A stretch of 64,000 bases of DNA from Acridotheres tristis. Lineage: Eukaryota > Chordata > Aves > Passeriformes > Sturnidae. Position 1 is the first letter of the stretch, and each line of letters begins with the position of its first letter. A program made the position numbers and the translations under genes. The stretch lies in NCBI GenBank assembly GCA_037013685.1, contig CM072888.1, positions 6,925,034 to 6,989,033 on the forward strand, written 5' to 3'. Positions 39,301-53,099 of this stretch are shown here, piece after piece. The notes below the pieces were generated by a model, which did not search any database, was not told where the DNA came from, and saw only the letters and a list, made by a program, of their open reading frames with translations.

Positions 39301-40374
39301 GCTGTTTCACTGTCAGTCTATCTACAATCTTATACAGTTTTTTCTCTGACACTGTTTAAAACAAGGCCAGAGTATCAAAGGCAAGCTGCCAGAGATCAAA
39401 CTCAGTAGAGCTGACATTGCAGAACTAAAATGAAATCAGGAGACCATGTCTCAGAACACAGGCTATTGATACACACCATTATTAACTGGAATTTGTCAAG
39501 TTTTTAACACTTTCATCGTTTCAGATCAGAAGGCATTAATTCACCTAAATTAGTCTGTTTTACATCACAGACCCTTGTGGTTCCTATTACCAGAGTCAGG
39601 AGGTCTCAGACTGAAGCATTTTGTTCCTCAGAGCACTGAGGCAGCAGAGCCCAGAGATTTTGGTGTCATTGGTGCATCAGTCTTGGCAGCAGCTGGGTTA
39701 GGTCATACCTGCAAAGTTGGTTTCAGCAGGTGACTACAGCCTGCAGAGGAGGTGCTGAAACCTCCAAGTCGTGGTCTACATCAAACACCCTTTTACAGAG
39801 AAATTGCTTTCTGACACCAAGGTTGCTTTTGGAAATCTGTGTTTCATATGACAGCTTCTCATGTCCCTGTTTCCTCTTCTGAGGAAATCACAACACAGGG
39901 TCCCTGCACCAATACCCTCCATATGTTTGGCATATGGATAAGAATTATTCCTTCACCTTAGGACGCTGGGATTCCTTTTTGTGCAGTGAAGCATAGTCAG
40001 AGAGACTGTAAATATGTGAAAAGTGATCAGATAAAGCAGTTTTAAAAAAAACCCTCTAGCTGTTCATCCCTTTCAATAAACTACTTCTAGCTTTGGCCAC
40101 TTTATTATTCTTCAGCCAGAACAAATCCTCCATTCCACCCAGGTCAACTTCAGCATCCCTATGTAAAAGCTTTACCCGAGAAGATGAAAGTGTTAAAGTG
40201 TGGTGCACAAAACTGACAGTAATTCTTGTCTTTTATATGAAGTGTCATAGGCATATGAGGTAGTCTGTCAACCTTCATCTTATTAAAGCCCCAGACTGGA
40301 AAGGATGAACAGTAAGACTCATCAATCCACAAATTCCAAGGCCAAAGGCAGCTCCCCTTTTGGGGAGGTATAAA

Positions 40375-40376
<2 letters not shown>

Positions 40377-40402
<26 letters not shown>
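40377..40402. repeat. T26 homopolymer
   Basis: Twenty-six T residues. If this were the poly(A) tail of a minus-strand retrocopy the body would lie above 40403, but nothing gene-like is seen there. Confidence 0.92.
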
Positions 40403-40406
<4 letters not shown>

Positions 40407-41385
40407 ACAATTCTGAATGCTAGCCAGCTCTCAAAAAGGTCCTAGCCATGTTGGCTGTGAGAAATCTGCCTTTTCAGTTTAAATACAGATATATATATCT
40501 ACAAATGAATAGAGGCTTTTTCCTTTTTTCACTCACGCTACACATTCATTTATCAAGACTTCTGAGTATTTTGCCTTCTGTTCATGCTGTAATTTTTTGA
40601 AGTATTAGGTGGTGTTTGTAATTTTCTTAGATTGCAAGTATTTCTCACAAGGTGATTGATTGTTAGAGAATGATGAAAAAGACCATAGAAAAGATGCCTC
40701 TAGCTCATTATTGTGTGACTGGGACAAAATCAAATATCTTATGGTTAAGGCAAACAGCAGGTTTTTTTTTTTGTTTGTTTATTTGTTTTTCCTGGCATAT
40801 TCTGGACATTTTTACCAATCTGAAGGTTAGAGAGCTAAAAATACCATCTTCATATCTGAGTTTCCTGGCTTTCTATTTCTCCCTGAACTCGCCTAGTGTT
40901 TTTTTTTTTAACCTATATAAACAAACCACCCACAAAAATCTTTTTAAGTTAAGAAGTGATCTCAGTTAACTAGAGTGTTGTTAAGAACCACTTCATTTTT
41001 TAGGTTCCTTTTTTTCTTGCTAGTTTCATTTGATGCCTCTAGGTCTTAACCTGAAAGACACAGTCAGTAGTTGATCTCTCTTCACATTTTCTTTTCCACT
41101 CTTTTATACACCTCAGCTACATTCCTTCCAGTCATCTGGATAATTAACTCAAGATTACTTTATCTTCAAGAATTTCATTATATACTGGTAGTTCCACTAA
41201 TTTATAGGGGATAATTGTCAGACTGATGTGCCTGTAATTCCCCATGGTTTTGTAAGTTGAATATATTAGGATGGCGTTCACAGGACAAGGCTGTCTTGGG
41301 AAGATTTTTAATTTTGCAAGATTTGTTAAAAAGTATCATTAGTGGTTCATCAGTCTCCTAAGCTCTACTTTGTTTAAGGCTCTTG

Positions 41386-41420
41386 GCTAAAGATTTCAAG
41401 CTGCTGGCTTGAAATTTAGC
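41386..41420. repeat. Compact 35-base hairpin
   Basis: GCTAAA and TTTCAAGC on the left arm pair with GCTTGAAATTTAGC on the right arm: fourteen pairs, interrupted only by a two-base GA bulge, around a five-base loop (TGCTG). No poly-U follows and there is no sign of a longer precursor stem. Confidence 0.6.
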
Positions 41421-43158
41421 AGCAGGTAGGTAGATCTTCCTGCTCCTCAGCATCACCATCATGGGTATTTGCTCTTTTTCTATTCCAGCTGTTGAACAGA
41501 AGTATCTGCTCAACACGCTCTTCTTTCAGAAGTTCTACCACCTGCATCAAACAGTTGATCTACACAAAGCTTGGGATTTTCTTTGTTTCTTTTGCTAGAA
41601 GACTTCATTTCAGTGAAAAGATTCAGAGCAGTTTCTGACAATCAGATCTTTTCAGGTCAAAGATCTAAAATTCAGGCATCTGAATTCCCAAGTCACCTTT
41701 TACAAATGTAGTTAGGAAACAGACTGACTGAAATATTTGTACCTCAGGGGCAGGAGGCACGTGCTTTTAATGAGAATAGAAATTGTCGTGGTGTTTTTAT
41801 ACTCATATAAAGTCAGAAACTTTTTGTTTTTGTGGTTTTTTTTGTTTTGTTTTGTTTTTTTAGTATTCAGCAAAACTTTTTTCTGTAGTGCAGCTGACTC
41901 GCTGTTCAGGAATTATTCACTCAAAACATATCCTTAAGAGCAGGTTAAATTAAAGGTAAAGGAACACAGAGAAACTGGTATTTTGTGCTGAAGTAGTGCC
42001 ATAAAAACATACTGTTTCTCTTTGGTCTCCTAAAACATACACACAGGAGTTTTTGAGTACCTGCTGTAATTACACAACATTCTACTGAAGGAAAAACAGA
42101 GAACCCCTTTATCCATCCACAAGATTCCTTAATTGGCCCAGAAGTCTTGGATGAAGAAATTCTCTTGCACAGCTGTTTGTAGCATTGCATGGCACGTTTA
42201 GAGTTGGCAGAGATAAATGACACTATGATTGATAGTTTACTTTTCTTCTGTACAGTTTTGTAAGCTAGAAGATCAATTGGACATCTCCAAACTCTGGAAG
42301 GGAGAAATAGATCTATTTCTACTTCCAATTATTTTTACTCTACATGACATGCTGAAACTTGTCATAGCTAAGACCAAATTGTCCAGTTTTAATATGGCTC
42401 ACTCTCTTTCATCAGAATAACTTCTGTTAGACTTTGTCAGAATAAATGACACTGCTAAGGTAATTGGAGGCATGTATCTGAGTTTATTGTGAGCCTGGAA
42501 AACCAAATGTAGAGAAACACCCAAGTAACTTACTTACCTCAAATTAATCATGCAAACAGAAGTTGCCTCTCCATGGAAGTGTTTCTGCAGTGGCAGTGGT
42601 GCTGGGAGCTGCAGAACAAACCCAGGCAGGCACCTGCAGTGTTACTGCTGCTTCTCTAGGCAGCAGGCTCCATTGGCTGAAGGGTGACCTGTTGGTGTTG
42701 GAGATGGCAGTGCTGACCCTAATGGTGTACAAGCCATGTATGTATGTATGTGCCATGGGTGCACACTGGTGTGCAAACACAGGTGAACTCAGAAAATCGG
42801 GTGTGAAACCTTTTCCTGAAGGAGCAGCTTGCCTTTGTCTCCTTCATGATAGCCTAGTGTTCTCTAAAATGTCTTCACTCTCAGTAAGTAGCCAATTATA
42901 CATAGTCTGACAATATACTTCTTTTCCCTGATTATCCTGTTATAACTAATGTATATGCCCTTAGTCCAACACTGACCAGCAAATGAAGCTGAAAACTAGA
43001 GTTAATGATTTTGCCTCTGAATGAAACATTTGATTTTCCTCTCTACGTGTTCATTTTCATACTTCTAAGGAAGAAAGGATACACATGATGGAGAGTCTGT
43101 GTGGGGAAGGTAAGTTGTTGTGTGGAAATAACCAGTGGCTGCTTCCAAAGAATCCTTG

Positions 43159-43237
43159 TATGTGTGCATGGATGTGCACATGGGTGTGCACGTGTGGGTG
43201 AGGGGTTGTTGGTAGGTGTGGGGATGTGTTGGGGATT
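43159..43237 (+). repeat. Degenerate GT/GTG-rich tract
   Basis: About 80 bases are dominated by alternating TG with interspersed G runs. The right half holds one GGG and three GGGG runs (43196-43234) separated by loops of 3 to 14 bases, so it could weakly form a G-quadruplex. The left half is alternating purine-pyrimidine with ATGTGCACATG-like palindromic words and could favour Z-DNA. It is most simply read as an old, interrupted GT microsatellite. Confidence 0.75.
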
Positions 43238-43419
43238 GTCTACAGGCTCCTGACAGAACTTGACAAAAATATAGAAGGGAAGAGGTGGTTGATGTGGAAG
43301 GCTAACAGGAGCAGAGAGGAGATGGAAAGCAAGCTGTACAGGGAAAGAGGGATATTGGGAGATTAATTAGATGGGAAAATCTGCCAAGGTAAATACCAGA
43401 CTAATTTAAATTTAAAGAG

Positions 43420-43488
43420 CAAAAAAATACAATGAAACAAAATGAAACAAAGCAAAAAATAAAAAAAAAGTTTAAAAAAAACACAACA
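43420..43488 (+). repeat. A-rich low-complexity stretch
   Basis: The sequence is A-rich, with two tandem copies of an AATGAAACAAA unit and runs of seven to nine A. It is low-complexity DNA with no gene content. Confidence 0.7.
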
Positions 43489-43935
43489 TATGCAAAGAGA
43501 CCTAAGAGTTGAAAAAATGTTTACTTAATGAAAGCTTGAGGCAAATGTATTTTCTCTGTTTTAAAATGTTAACCAGGAACAAATTAGTAAAAGAGAAATA
43601 AGAAATCTCATTTCCTAGTTTGCCTGAGGCAGCAAAGGGCCCAAAGCCTAAATGATGAAGGAACATTATTTAGCAGAAATTGGTGTTCAGAAAGGGCTAT
43701 GATCGTTTGTATTGTGAGTGAATGAGATTGTCATGAAAGAAAGAAATAATTTTAGTGAGCTGGAAGATTGCACATCAGTAAGCACTTTTGGTCCCACTGT
43801 GCTTTGATTTCATCTGCAGGACCTCGTGTTCTATCAAGACACCAGACAAGCTTTTCTGGGATGTGCTGCTGTAAAGCACAGAGCTGGAAGTAGCTGCAGT
43901 GGTTATGAATGATTGATGAAGGCCAGAGTAGAAAG

Positions 43936-43939
<4 letters not shown>

Positions 43940-43967
<28 letters not shown>
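43940..43967. repeat. T28 homopolymer
   Basis: Twenty-eight T residues followed directly by ATT, so the minus strand reads AATAAA straight into the A run. A real cleavage signal would normally lie 10-30 bases before a tail, so this is probably coincidence. The 77-codon minus-strand open frame reading through it (poly-lysine) is an artefact. Confidence 0.92.
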
Positions 43968-46219
43968 ATTGCTTCTGGTATTCATTATCCTTCACCAGGC
44001 TTGTCCTGGCAGCTTTAGATCATAAAGATGAGGAGACACTTGAAGACATAGCAGTAACTTTAAGGGTCATAAGGCCTTAATGCCACTGAAATAGTAATGG
44101 AAGCCCACTGTCTTGTGGATGTGGAGTCCTCCTTTGCAGCTATGAACAATTACATGAAGAGTGAAGAAGGTGGGGCAGCATTCCATATTGTTACAGAGTC
44201 AACTTACTTTCAAATTAGTATTTTTTGAGGGGTGAATGGGAGTTGCAAACTTGCATTTGTACATACGTGGCAAAACACAAGGGTCTGTAAATCTTAAAAA
44301 AGGCTGGAGAAGCCAAGGGACAGGTCTAGGTTCACTATTCCTTGACCTCCAGAGAGTGGGACATGACTTCACCTTGGTAACACTATTCCAGGCTGTCAGT
44401 TTTCTGCATATTCAACGCCCCCAGAACAATCCAATGCCATTTTATTTTTGCTTTCAGAGTTACTCCTCTCACCAGCTGTGCTTTTGCTGTAATAGGAAAT
44501 AATGCATCAATTAACTAGAACAGCTCCTGTCCTTTGCTTTAGCCTCACTATTATTTTTGTGCTCAGTTATTTACTTAGACTCTTGAGCAAGGCAAGTGCA
44601 CACTCCTTTTCCCTGCCCGTTTCCTATTTGTTTGTGTTCAGTGAAAGCAGATGCACATTAGAACTGCGTTTTTGGGTAATTTAGCATGTGCCAAATTACA
44701 GTGATATCTCTAGTGCTTTGTACAACATTACCTCAATGCAAAAACGCCTGATTACTTCCTGTTGTCTTAGCAAACACCAGAGTAATAATTAGAGTAATGC
44801 ATATTGTTACCTTGATGTTGGTTACACCCAAGTGTTTTTCATCCAATAGCAAAGTAAGCTAAATAGCTGTAAACTGCAGCCCTGAGTCTGTACTGTATCC
44901 AGCAGCAAAATGAAAAAAAAAAACCAACCAAAAAAACCCCTGAAAAAACAAAGAAATGCAGGCTATACACTGACAAGTGGCAATGAATACATTGAACATA
45001 AAGTAATAAATTAACACTTGTGTTTCTCTGCCTCAGTGTCCCAGACAGTTGTTACATAGATGATAGCATAACGTGCTACTGATTTATTGCAGCTGCTTCT
45101 CTGTTTTCTGTCAGAATGTAGCCCACTCCAATTTTGTGCTGTTTTCACTTCTCCTTCATACAGATCTAAATCTCAGCATTATACCCTTTATTAACGTTTC
45201 TGTCAAATGTCTACCCTTTTCAAAAAAATGGCAGTAATTCCAATTTAGAATTCATCTTAAAAAAAAAAAAAAGGAAAACCTGTGTACTCTGGGAATGTAA
45301 AATTGCTTTTTCTTACTAAGATATTCAGGTGTCAGTGCAATTGTTATCTCTAGAACTGAATTATTACAGATTTTGGTTGATATGCAAAAGGGTGTTGTGA
45401 ATGTGAATATAGTTACATGATTTTTTTCATTTTCGGAGTGCAGACACATTGGAGTATGCATTTAAGTAGTTCCTTGGTTTCAGTTTTGTTTGTAAAGAAG
45501 TGATCTTTAGCTGCAAATCTTTGGCTTGGAAATCTAGGTTTGCCTGAGTCAATGGACACCCAGATATCTCTGTGTTTAGAAACCTTCTGTGTTTAAAACA
45601 TCTGGTTTGAAAAATTTAGCTGAGAACTTTGGCAAAATCTGGGAAGTTTTCACCTTTGTTCTCTTAGGTTTCTAAGCAAAATCAGAAAGATAGTAATTTT
45701 AATTCTGAAAAGCTGTATTTCAGACACACAGAAATAATATTAACTCAGTCTTAACTACCTGCTTTAGCTTTCGTTTGGTGTAAAACTGAGATTGGGTTTT
45801 GTTGGATGTCACCAGAGTAATTACTGTATTTTTAGAGATTATAAGATTGGTATGCTTTGATGTTTGCTATCTAAAATGAAATGGTCAGAAACAAGAGGTC
45901 AGGTTAAGGAAAACACACAGAAACATTGGCTTATAATGCATGACCTAGACATGCATATGGCAAATGCATAGACAACTCAGTTACTAAGATTTAGCCAGAT
46001 TTGCATGTTAGCTGTATTAGAAGATCCTATTTCATCTCTTTATTTAAGGGTAAAATTAATATTCTATTTCCTACCAGCAGTCACAGGTGGCAGTCACAGA
46101 CTAGAACCTTAGGAATGTACCTTTTTTTTTTTCCAGAGTACCATAATTCAAATGTTATTTTGCAAGATTTAATTTTGATTTAAAATTTCTTGCTCTGTTT
46201 TTTCTTTCTCTTCCCCCAG

Positions 46220-46354
46220 TGCTGGTGTGTCTGAACTATGTGGGAAAGCACATTTAAAGCTACAAGGCCAGGAAAATGAAAGTTGAAGATAAAGGAATGA
46301 TAGAAGGGTTGGTGGCCCTTGCTATAGAAGGGAAAGAGAAAACAGAGGAAAAAA
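46220..46354 (+). other. Exon-like segment, possible first coding exon of a small transcript
   Basis: A strong polypyrimidine tract and AG (about 46195-46219) precede the segment, and AAA|GTAAGG at 46352-46360 follows it as a good donor site. Inside, an ATG at 46276 has A at -3. It is preceded by an in-frame stop and opens 26 codons that run to the donor with one base left over (phase 1). The predicted start, MKVEDKGMIEGLVALAIEGK, is charged and matches nothing I know. The segment is 135 bases, within normal exon size. It could be an exon of a long non-coding RNA or a chance pair of splice-like sites, which are common in 64 kb. Confidence 0.2.
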
Positions 46355-49300
46355 GTAAGGTTTTTATTTAAATTTCAGTGGGACAGTAGCAGAAATGTGA
46401 TTCTTATGGTCATTAACCAGATTTAATATAAATTCTTCTCTTTGAAGCCATCCTGTTTAGAGAAGGAAATGAATTTAGTGACTTAAGATATGTAATGCTG
46501 ACTGGGTTCAGTATTGATTTTTAAGGATTAACAACAGTGGTATAAAACCATAGCATAGGATTTGGAGCTCAAACTTTAAATCTTGGCTTGATTGTACCCC
46601 GGTTGATTAAATGGCCAGATTATAAGTGTAGTCTAGGACTGTCACCATCAAATCTATTGTCAGGAGCAGTGTGTATAGGCTGGAGTTCTTCCTTGTGAAA
46701 TGGACATCCATATGCACATAATTAACCCTTAAAAATACTTCTTTTGAGTGTATTTTCTGGCTAGTCTTCTATGTATTCCTTCTTATTCTGCATTCAGTTT
46801 CTTGTTCACACAGATGTCTCTGGTTTTATTTCTTGAGCATTTAGATAATTGAGCTTCATTCCTAGTGTTTCTAATTTTGCATTTATGATCAGGCTCAGCT
46901 AACCAAACTCTTCCAAAATTTATGAAAACTTGAGAAAATCACATATCAGTTTTACATGGCAGAAGGTTTTTACCAGCATAGACCTTGATACATGTTACTA
47001 TATTTTTTTTACTATATAATGCAAGCCATGTATTAGGAAGCCAATAGTAATACACATCTTCTGCATCATAGTGCTACATTTCTTTTCCAAACCCATGAAA
47101 AACAAAAATACAAAAACAAACAAAAAATACAATAAATGTGCTTCCTAAAATGCAAACCAATGCTATTAAACTTCACAGTCTCCGACCAAGGCTGACCTTG
47201 ACAAACTTGTGTGGATTATGTGCTAGTCTTCATTCAGTTTTGTCTCTTCTTGACGCCAAAATGTTGAGCAAATTAATTATTAAAATCTCATTAATACATT
47301 TAATACCATTGTTGGAAGTGGAAACCAGCAAATGGGCAGGAAAATAGTAGTCCTGCTCTGTAATGGACAGGCTTAACTTTTTTAGTTGCTTCAGATGTGA
47401 ACAACGCAGACTTAGAAAATTGGATATTGTTCCTTTCTCATGTATTGCTGAACCCTCAAGAAAAAAAAGGTTACCCAGTGTGAACCTTGGTTATGTTTGT
47501 TTTCTTCTCCTCTTAATAAGGGTACTTATCATATCTGTAGAATGACCACATTCATTTTTTAAGGGATTCATCTTAGATAGTCATCTACATATTGCTCAAT
47601 CAAAATACATTTAAAAGAGTTGCTCAGTAGCCAAAAAAAGTTACCAGTGTGTGCATTGCCTTCTCTCTACGTTTGTGAAAATAGCTCTTGTCTGCTGGTC
47701 AAAATGTCAAAAAAAAAAAAAAAGTATCAAATATTGCAATGAAACAGGAGAAAGTAATAATCAAACTTTTGGACATTTTAAAGCATTGAAGGAATTTCAC
47801 TAAGTGAGTAGCTAGAACCACGCTGTGCTTTGAACAGGGGTATAATGTAATTGCATAATTGTCTCTGGTCCATCCTCTTTACTCAAAATCAGAAGCAACT
47901 AATGAAATCTCAATGTTGCATCTTTAACCACCTAAGGGTCTGTGTGTGGTATTGTCATTCACTGTCCTTGGTGTGTTTTCCAGTCTGAAGCAATATAAAC
48001 ATGGAGAAGGAAATCCTAGCTGGATCATGGAGAGGACTGAGGGGGAGCTGAGCTGGTTGCAGAATGAGATCTTTGGAATTTAGGCTCTTGTTCTGGGAAG
48101 AGTAGAAAACCTTGCAAATGCATTTTAGATGCTTATAAAAATGTCATTTTCCATACTACATTTAGAGCTCTGATGTTAGATGTTGGCATAAATATCAACC
48201 AGTCCCTTCCCAGGACTCTTATTCCTTAAAGTGTCTCAGGAAAAGAATCTTTCAGACATCACCAAAATAAGAGAAGCTTAAAAAAAAGAATCCCGCACTT
48301 AAACAACTGTGGAGTGCCCACCTTACAGCAGAATCCTGGCAATGCTGCTTCATCTCTGTTCTTGAAACTTTGAGTCCAACTTGGTTCCTCAAGTCCTTAA
48401 TCACACTGTTTGTGTCAGTATTACACCAATGTTTTTATTAGGTATGTTGTGTATGCTGGGGTGAGGATATTTGGAAATTGTACTAGCAGGGTTTAGGATG
48501 GTAATGATGGAACAGATTTTTCAGCTGCTGCTGAAACATCCACGATTTCCCAGCCAGGGGCTGCAGTTGTGCTCGCAGTTGTTCCCTCATGTGCAGCACA
48601 CAGCAGGATCATAATCCTGGTTATAGCAATGGGAAATGGGACAGAAAGTGGCTGACAAAAAGGAAGACCCCTTCTGCACTGAAGCAGCCTGATGTGCAGT
48701 ATTTTTCTGTTTAGAGTCATCCCTGTGGTCTGTACTAATGACATTATCTCCCAGGAGACCATTATCTGATGATTGCATCCCATCACGGATTGCTCTGAGT
48801 GGCCTGAGTGCTTTTGGAAAATATTATTTTTGTAACACCTGCTACATCTCTGTGTCCTGTTGGAAATCTAATTCCTCTTTTGGCCTGATGCTTTTTTACA
48901 TTTCCCACAATCTGTTTTCCTCTGTTGCAAAGCCAGTTTGGTTTCCTGTGGTATATCTGTACATGGTCACTGCTCCTATCAGCCTTGTCTTGCTCATCAT
49001 CTCTCTATCAGCCTTATCTGATGGGCTGTCATCTTTGCTGCTGGCATATCAATTACATTGCTGATTTTCTCTCTTTTCTCTGGCTTCAGGCTTTTAAAAG
49101 CATAGAATATGGCTCTGACAACTTGCCATTCCTGGAATCCATGACTGTCTTGTCTTGTATTAATTTATCTTCTAAAACCTACTATTTCAGCAAGTGTATG
49201 AGCTACTCTCTTAGCATTCTCTACTGGTACTTCTTCATTACATCTGTCAGTATTTTTCTGAAGGGTTTTGCTCTTAGATACTTCTTCCTACACAATTTTC

Positions 49301-52300
49301 TTCATTTGTTTTTCCCTCTCTGTCATTTCTAGGGAACTCACTGTTTACATTTTATTGAGTGGAGCAAGTTGTTATATTTGTATCAAAATATTATAGCTGA
49401 GATGGAAATTGCTGTTTCCAAACCAGAATTTTAAACCCAGTATTTTTATATGTTTGTACATATGCCATATACTTATAACAAAGTCACAGGGCTGGATTTA
49501 CATATGGCTTGCATTAAGCTTCCTGTGTCTCCTGGAGGGTTTGCCAGTACTTTATTAAAATCATATGCTTTAAATTTTTATAATTAGATATTTGAAATGT
49601 ATTAAAATATTAAAATTGTGTTAAGATAGGATATGCTTTATCTTACAGCCTCATACTAGCTATTCTCAATTTTCTTTATCCGTATTTTTGAGGGATTAGT
49701 CTTTCTTACCCACTGAGGTGAGTTACTTTTCTAACACTTCACATTAAAAGTGTGGAAAATGATACAGTTAGATGGTATTCTTTTTGTCCAAAAAAGCTAC
49801 ATAAAGAAAGCCCCATTTTAAAGACTTTAGGGCTTCTGAAATGTAAGAAGAAACAGAATTTTAAAAAGAGAAAAACATCTAAAGGCTAATTTTTGTCTGT
49901 CTGAATCCTAAAGCAAAAAGCAGTCTTAAGAAAAGCATCTTAGATGAACAGGGCACCTTAAATTGCAAACGGAGAACTCATGTTACAAAGCCCTTTCATT
50001 TTCAGAACTGTATGCAGAAATTACTGTGAACTTTTATGCAGGTTTCCCTTTTTCAGGGCTTTTTGAAGTTCTCCTTTACCTGTCTGCTCTGCATCCTGAT
50101 TGAGGTTCAGCACATTTATATCCAAAGGAAATCACATTGCAGCTGAAAGTAAATGGCATTGCTTCAGAAGACGACTGCTTCTTAAAGAAATAATTTTTTC
50201 AACCTCCTTTTGATCTTCTAAAAGAAATATTAATATAATTATTTGAAGCAGAAAAACCTTTAAGCTTTCAGCCATTACTATAACCTATAAAAATAGCCCT
50301 TTGTAATAAATTAATTACCTTTTCAGTTCATGTATTCATTTAAAACTGTCTGTGCAGAGTCACGGTGTTACCTGAGAGTGTGTCATAAGTGGCAGCTTGA
50401 ACAAGGTTAAGTTATTTTTTGCTTCTGAACATTTTAAATCAAGTTACCATTTTTAAGTGACCCCGGAGTGGACAGTTATGGACTGGCTCACCCAGCTGTC
50501 AAGAGCAATTTTTTGTGAATCCTCTTGAAAAGCCTGAGAGTCTTTGAAAAAAACGATTTGCTGGCAAGCTGCAGTTAACAGTTGGAAAGGAGGTGTTTGG
50601 GTGGGGTCGTTTATCTTATTTTGTGTATTTAATTTTTCCTCACAGAAAATATTAGGCTGATTCTCATGCCAAACTGGAGTTGTAGCCTGTGGAAGGGGGC
50701 AAGGCAGTATATGCAGTGGAGGTCATGTGGTTTTTTCTACTGCTGATGATGTATTCAGCAGAATCTGTCCCAGTTAGACCCTCCAAAGGGTCCCTAAAAT
50801 GTCCACCATGGCTATTGACTACTGTGGGTTGAATTAAGGGCCAGTTGCTGGAAACTATTGTGTGCATAGAGACAAGTCAGTGTGAGGTGACTTTTGCTTT
50901 TTTACTTTGGGAGAAAATGCAAAATCCATCTTTGAGCCCAAGCCTTCCCACAAATGCTTTTAAACAGTTAAACTCATTCGACTTTAAATAAAATGATGCT
51001 ACATATGAAACTTTCTGCTTGCCAGCCAGCAAAAAGAGAAGAGAAATACATTTCTTACATTGCTCCTTGGAAGGGGGAGATGCTTTGGTATCCACCTGAA
51101 CACGGAGATCAATTTTTAAGGTCAGCTGAGGTTGACAGAAGTTACTTGAAACTGATTTCTCATTTGTGAAGCTGCAGCTCAGTTGAGCAAGCTGATTCAG
51201 TTGAATGGGAGGGGAAAAAACCCAAACCAAACATTTTGTTTTAAAGATAGGCCCCTGTGTCCCTCTGATTGTGTCAGGCAGTGGCCTGTGTGTATTTATT
51301 ACCTTCAGTTGTTGTCTTTTATTCCCATACAGGTATTTGCCCCGAAATGAAAGTCTTCCACTTGTAGAGTAAAAAGTTTTGGTTTCAAGATGAGTTATCT
51401 TTTATGAGAAAAAATATGCCTGTTCTTTTTAAAATACTACACCTCCCATGAACAGGAAATGTCTCAGCTTTGAAAAGAAAATTTAAAGACTTTCTTTCTT
51501 ATATAGTTCATTTCTTTTGGCTTTCAATGAAAAAAATGATAGGGACAAGCTTTACAGGATCTCTGAAAAAAGAAAATATTCACCAACAGTAATCCAAGTT
51601 ACCATAATGCATCAGATCTCCTTGAGCCCATCATTCATGTTTTTACTAAATTGAAGAAAATCATAAAAACAAAATTTGATATTTTTGGTTAGGTATTTAG
51701 CTTTGAATGCCACTAGCATAGTGCTTCTCTTGGTATTCCCCAACTGAAATTTATTGTGATTTGACACATGTAGCAAAACTTCTTGCAACTTAATCCCACA
51801 TGATTGATCCCGCTGATACCATTGCCTTCTTACTTGATTAGTTTCTGTGGTCCTTCTGGAGTGTTTAATGGATACATTGGTTTAAAAAAATGGCCACATT
51901 ATTTTATGTGTTTTTTTTAAGATAATATTCTCGATGGGTAGAAAAAAAAAAAGGTTGTTTTTCTTGTCATTTTACCAGCAGCATCATCATTGCTAACAGC
52001 CATAGAATAGTAGATAGAAGTCATGACATAAATTATCATAATAACGAGCTCTTTGGATCTATTGATCATTGAGAATTTCCTTATCTTTATATTGGTGCAT
52101 TTCTGTTGGGCTTTCTGGGAAAAAGTAAGCTTGGGAAAAGAGGGGTGCATTCAGAAATAGTAATGAAAAATAACAATAAATGAGTGATAATGCACAAGAG
52201 AACCGTATGAGGGAATATGATTAAATAAATGTGATTAAAATCTGCAGACTGGAACATCAGTGACACTGCAGGAGGACAGAGAGCTCTTGTAACACCTTTT

Positions 52301-53099
52301 GGGCTAAAGCCACCATCACCTTTGCTCAGTGCTGTTAACACTGAAGGAGGCTGCAGAACAGCTCATGAGCTACAGCCACATGTTTTTCACTCCAGAGCAC
52401 TGCATTTAAATGGCAAATATTGCCTGGCACAAGGGTTAGGCACTCAGAGCTCTGACCTGCAAAATGTATATTCTGTGTACTTCTCACATTCTACACACTG
52501 CTCCTCCCCCTCGTCGTGTTTTCTGCTCTGCCCTTTATGGAATGATGGAGTATTGGATTTGCTCAGGGGGATTTATTTCCTTTCCAAAGAGTAGCTAAAA
52601 AAAAGGAAGAAAAAGCCAATATACCATATGGGAAGAGAATAAAACAATTAATAGTCCAAGACAGTACCTTGATACCAATTTCTTTTCAAAGTATCAATGC
52701 TACTTTATTGGTATTAAGTGCTTGATCTAATACACCAACATAGGTAATATTAGGGTGAATTTAGGTGTGAAATTTGGGTTTCCCCTGATGTGGTCTAACC
52801 CTTAGTTGTAAGAGGCCATATCTTATTTTGATCTGTTCTTCTTCAATGCTGATTGTCTTGGATATTTTTACCCAGATCTCTCCTTGAAAAGCAAAAATAA
52901 ATAATTTCATATAGATAATCATCAGATATTCATTAGGAGAACTTTTATATACTTCAGGGGAAACTGCTGTTCAGAGCAGCCAGTCAGAGTGACAGATGTA
53001 CCTTATGTGTCTTTTCTCTGCCTTCTTCAACACCCTTTACATATTGCTGTTTATCCAAAATCAGGTTTGCTCTGGTTGTCTTGAAATTGTGGAACATGG

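Larger units (their letters stand above)
36374..53099. other. AT-rich gene-free DNA with simple-sequence tracts
   Basis: No recognisable protein domain, RNA gene or intact transposon is visible. The interval contains T runs at 40377-40402 and 43940-43967, a GT-rich tract at 43159-43237, A-rich stretches at about 43420-43488 and 47098-47140, and a hairpin at 41386-41420. An exon-like segment lies at 46220-46354. A low-complexity AT stretch lies at 36960-37025. Longer open frames (41945-42328 on -, 42563-42910 on +, 48925-49332 on +, 50877-51230 on -) have no domain that I can name and no coding-like context. The patch at 39530-39990 has mixed composition and could be an old, unrecognisable repeat. 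Confidence 0.55.

Noticed and set aside
41945..42328. 127-codon minus-strand open frame
   Set aside because: No recognisable domain, no splice or promoter context, and residue use is as expected of random AT-rich DNA.
42563..42910. 115-codon + strand open frame
   Set aside because: It lies in a GC-richer patch where the opposite strand is also open, and it has no domain. A strong minus-strand donor-like site at 42532-42538 is nearby but has no convincing acceptor.
43752..43985. 77-codon minus-strand frame with a poly-lysine run
   Set aside because: Created by reading through the T28 homopolymer.
48925..49332. 135-codon + strand open frame, hydrophobic
   Set aside because: It begins at a non-ATG codon, is rich in Phe/Leu/Ser as T-rich DNA gives by chance, and overlaps another open frame (48738-49064) in a different phase.
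50877..51230. 117-codon minus-strand open frame
   Set aside because: No domain and no supporting context.
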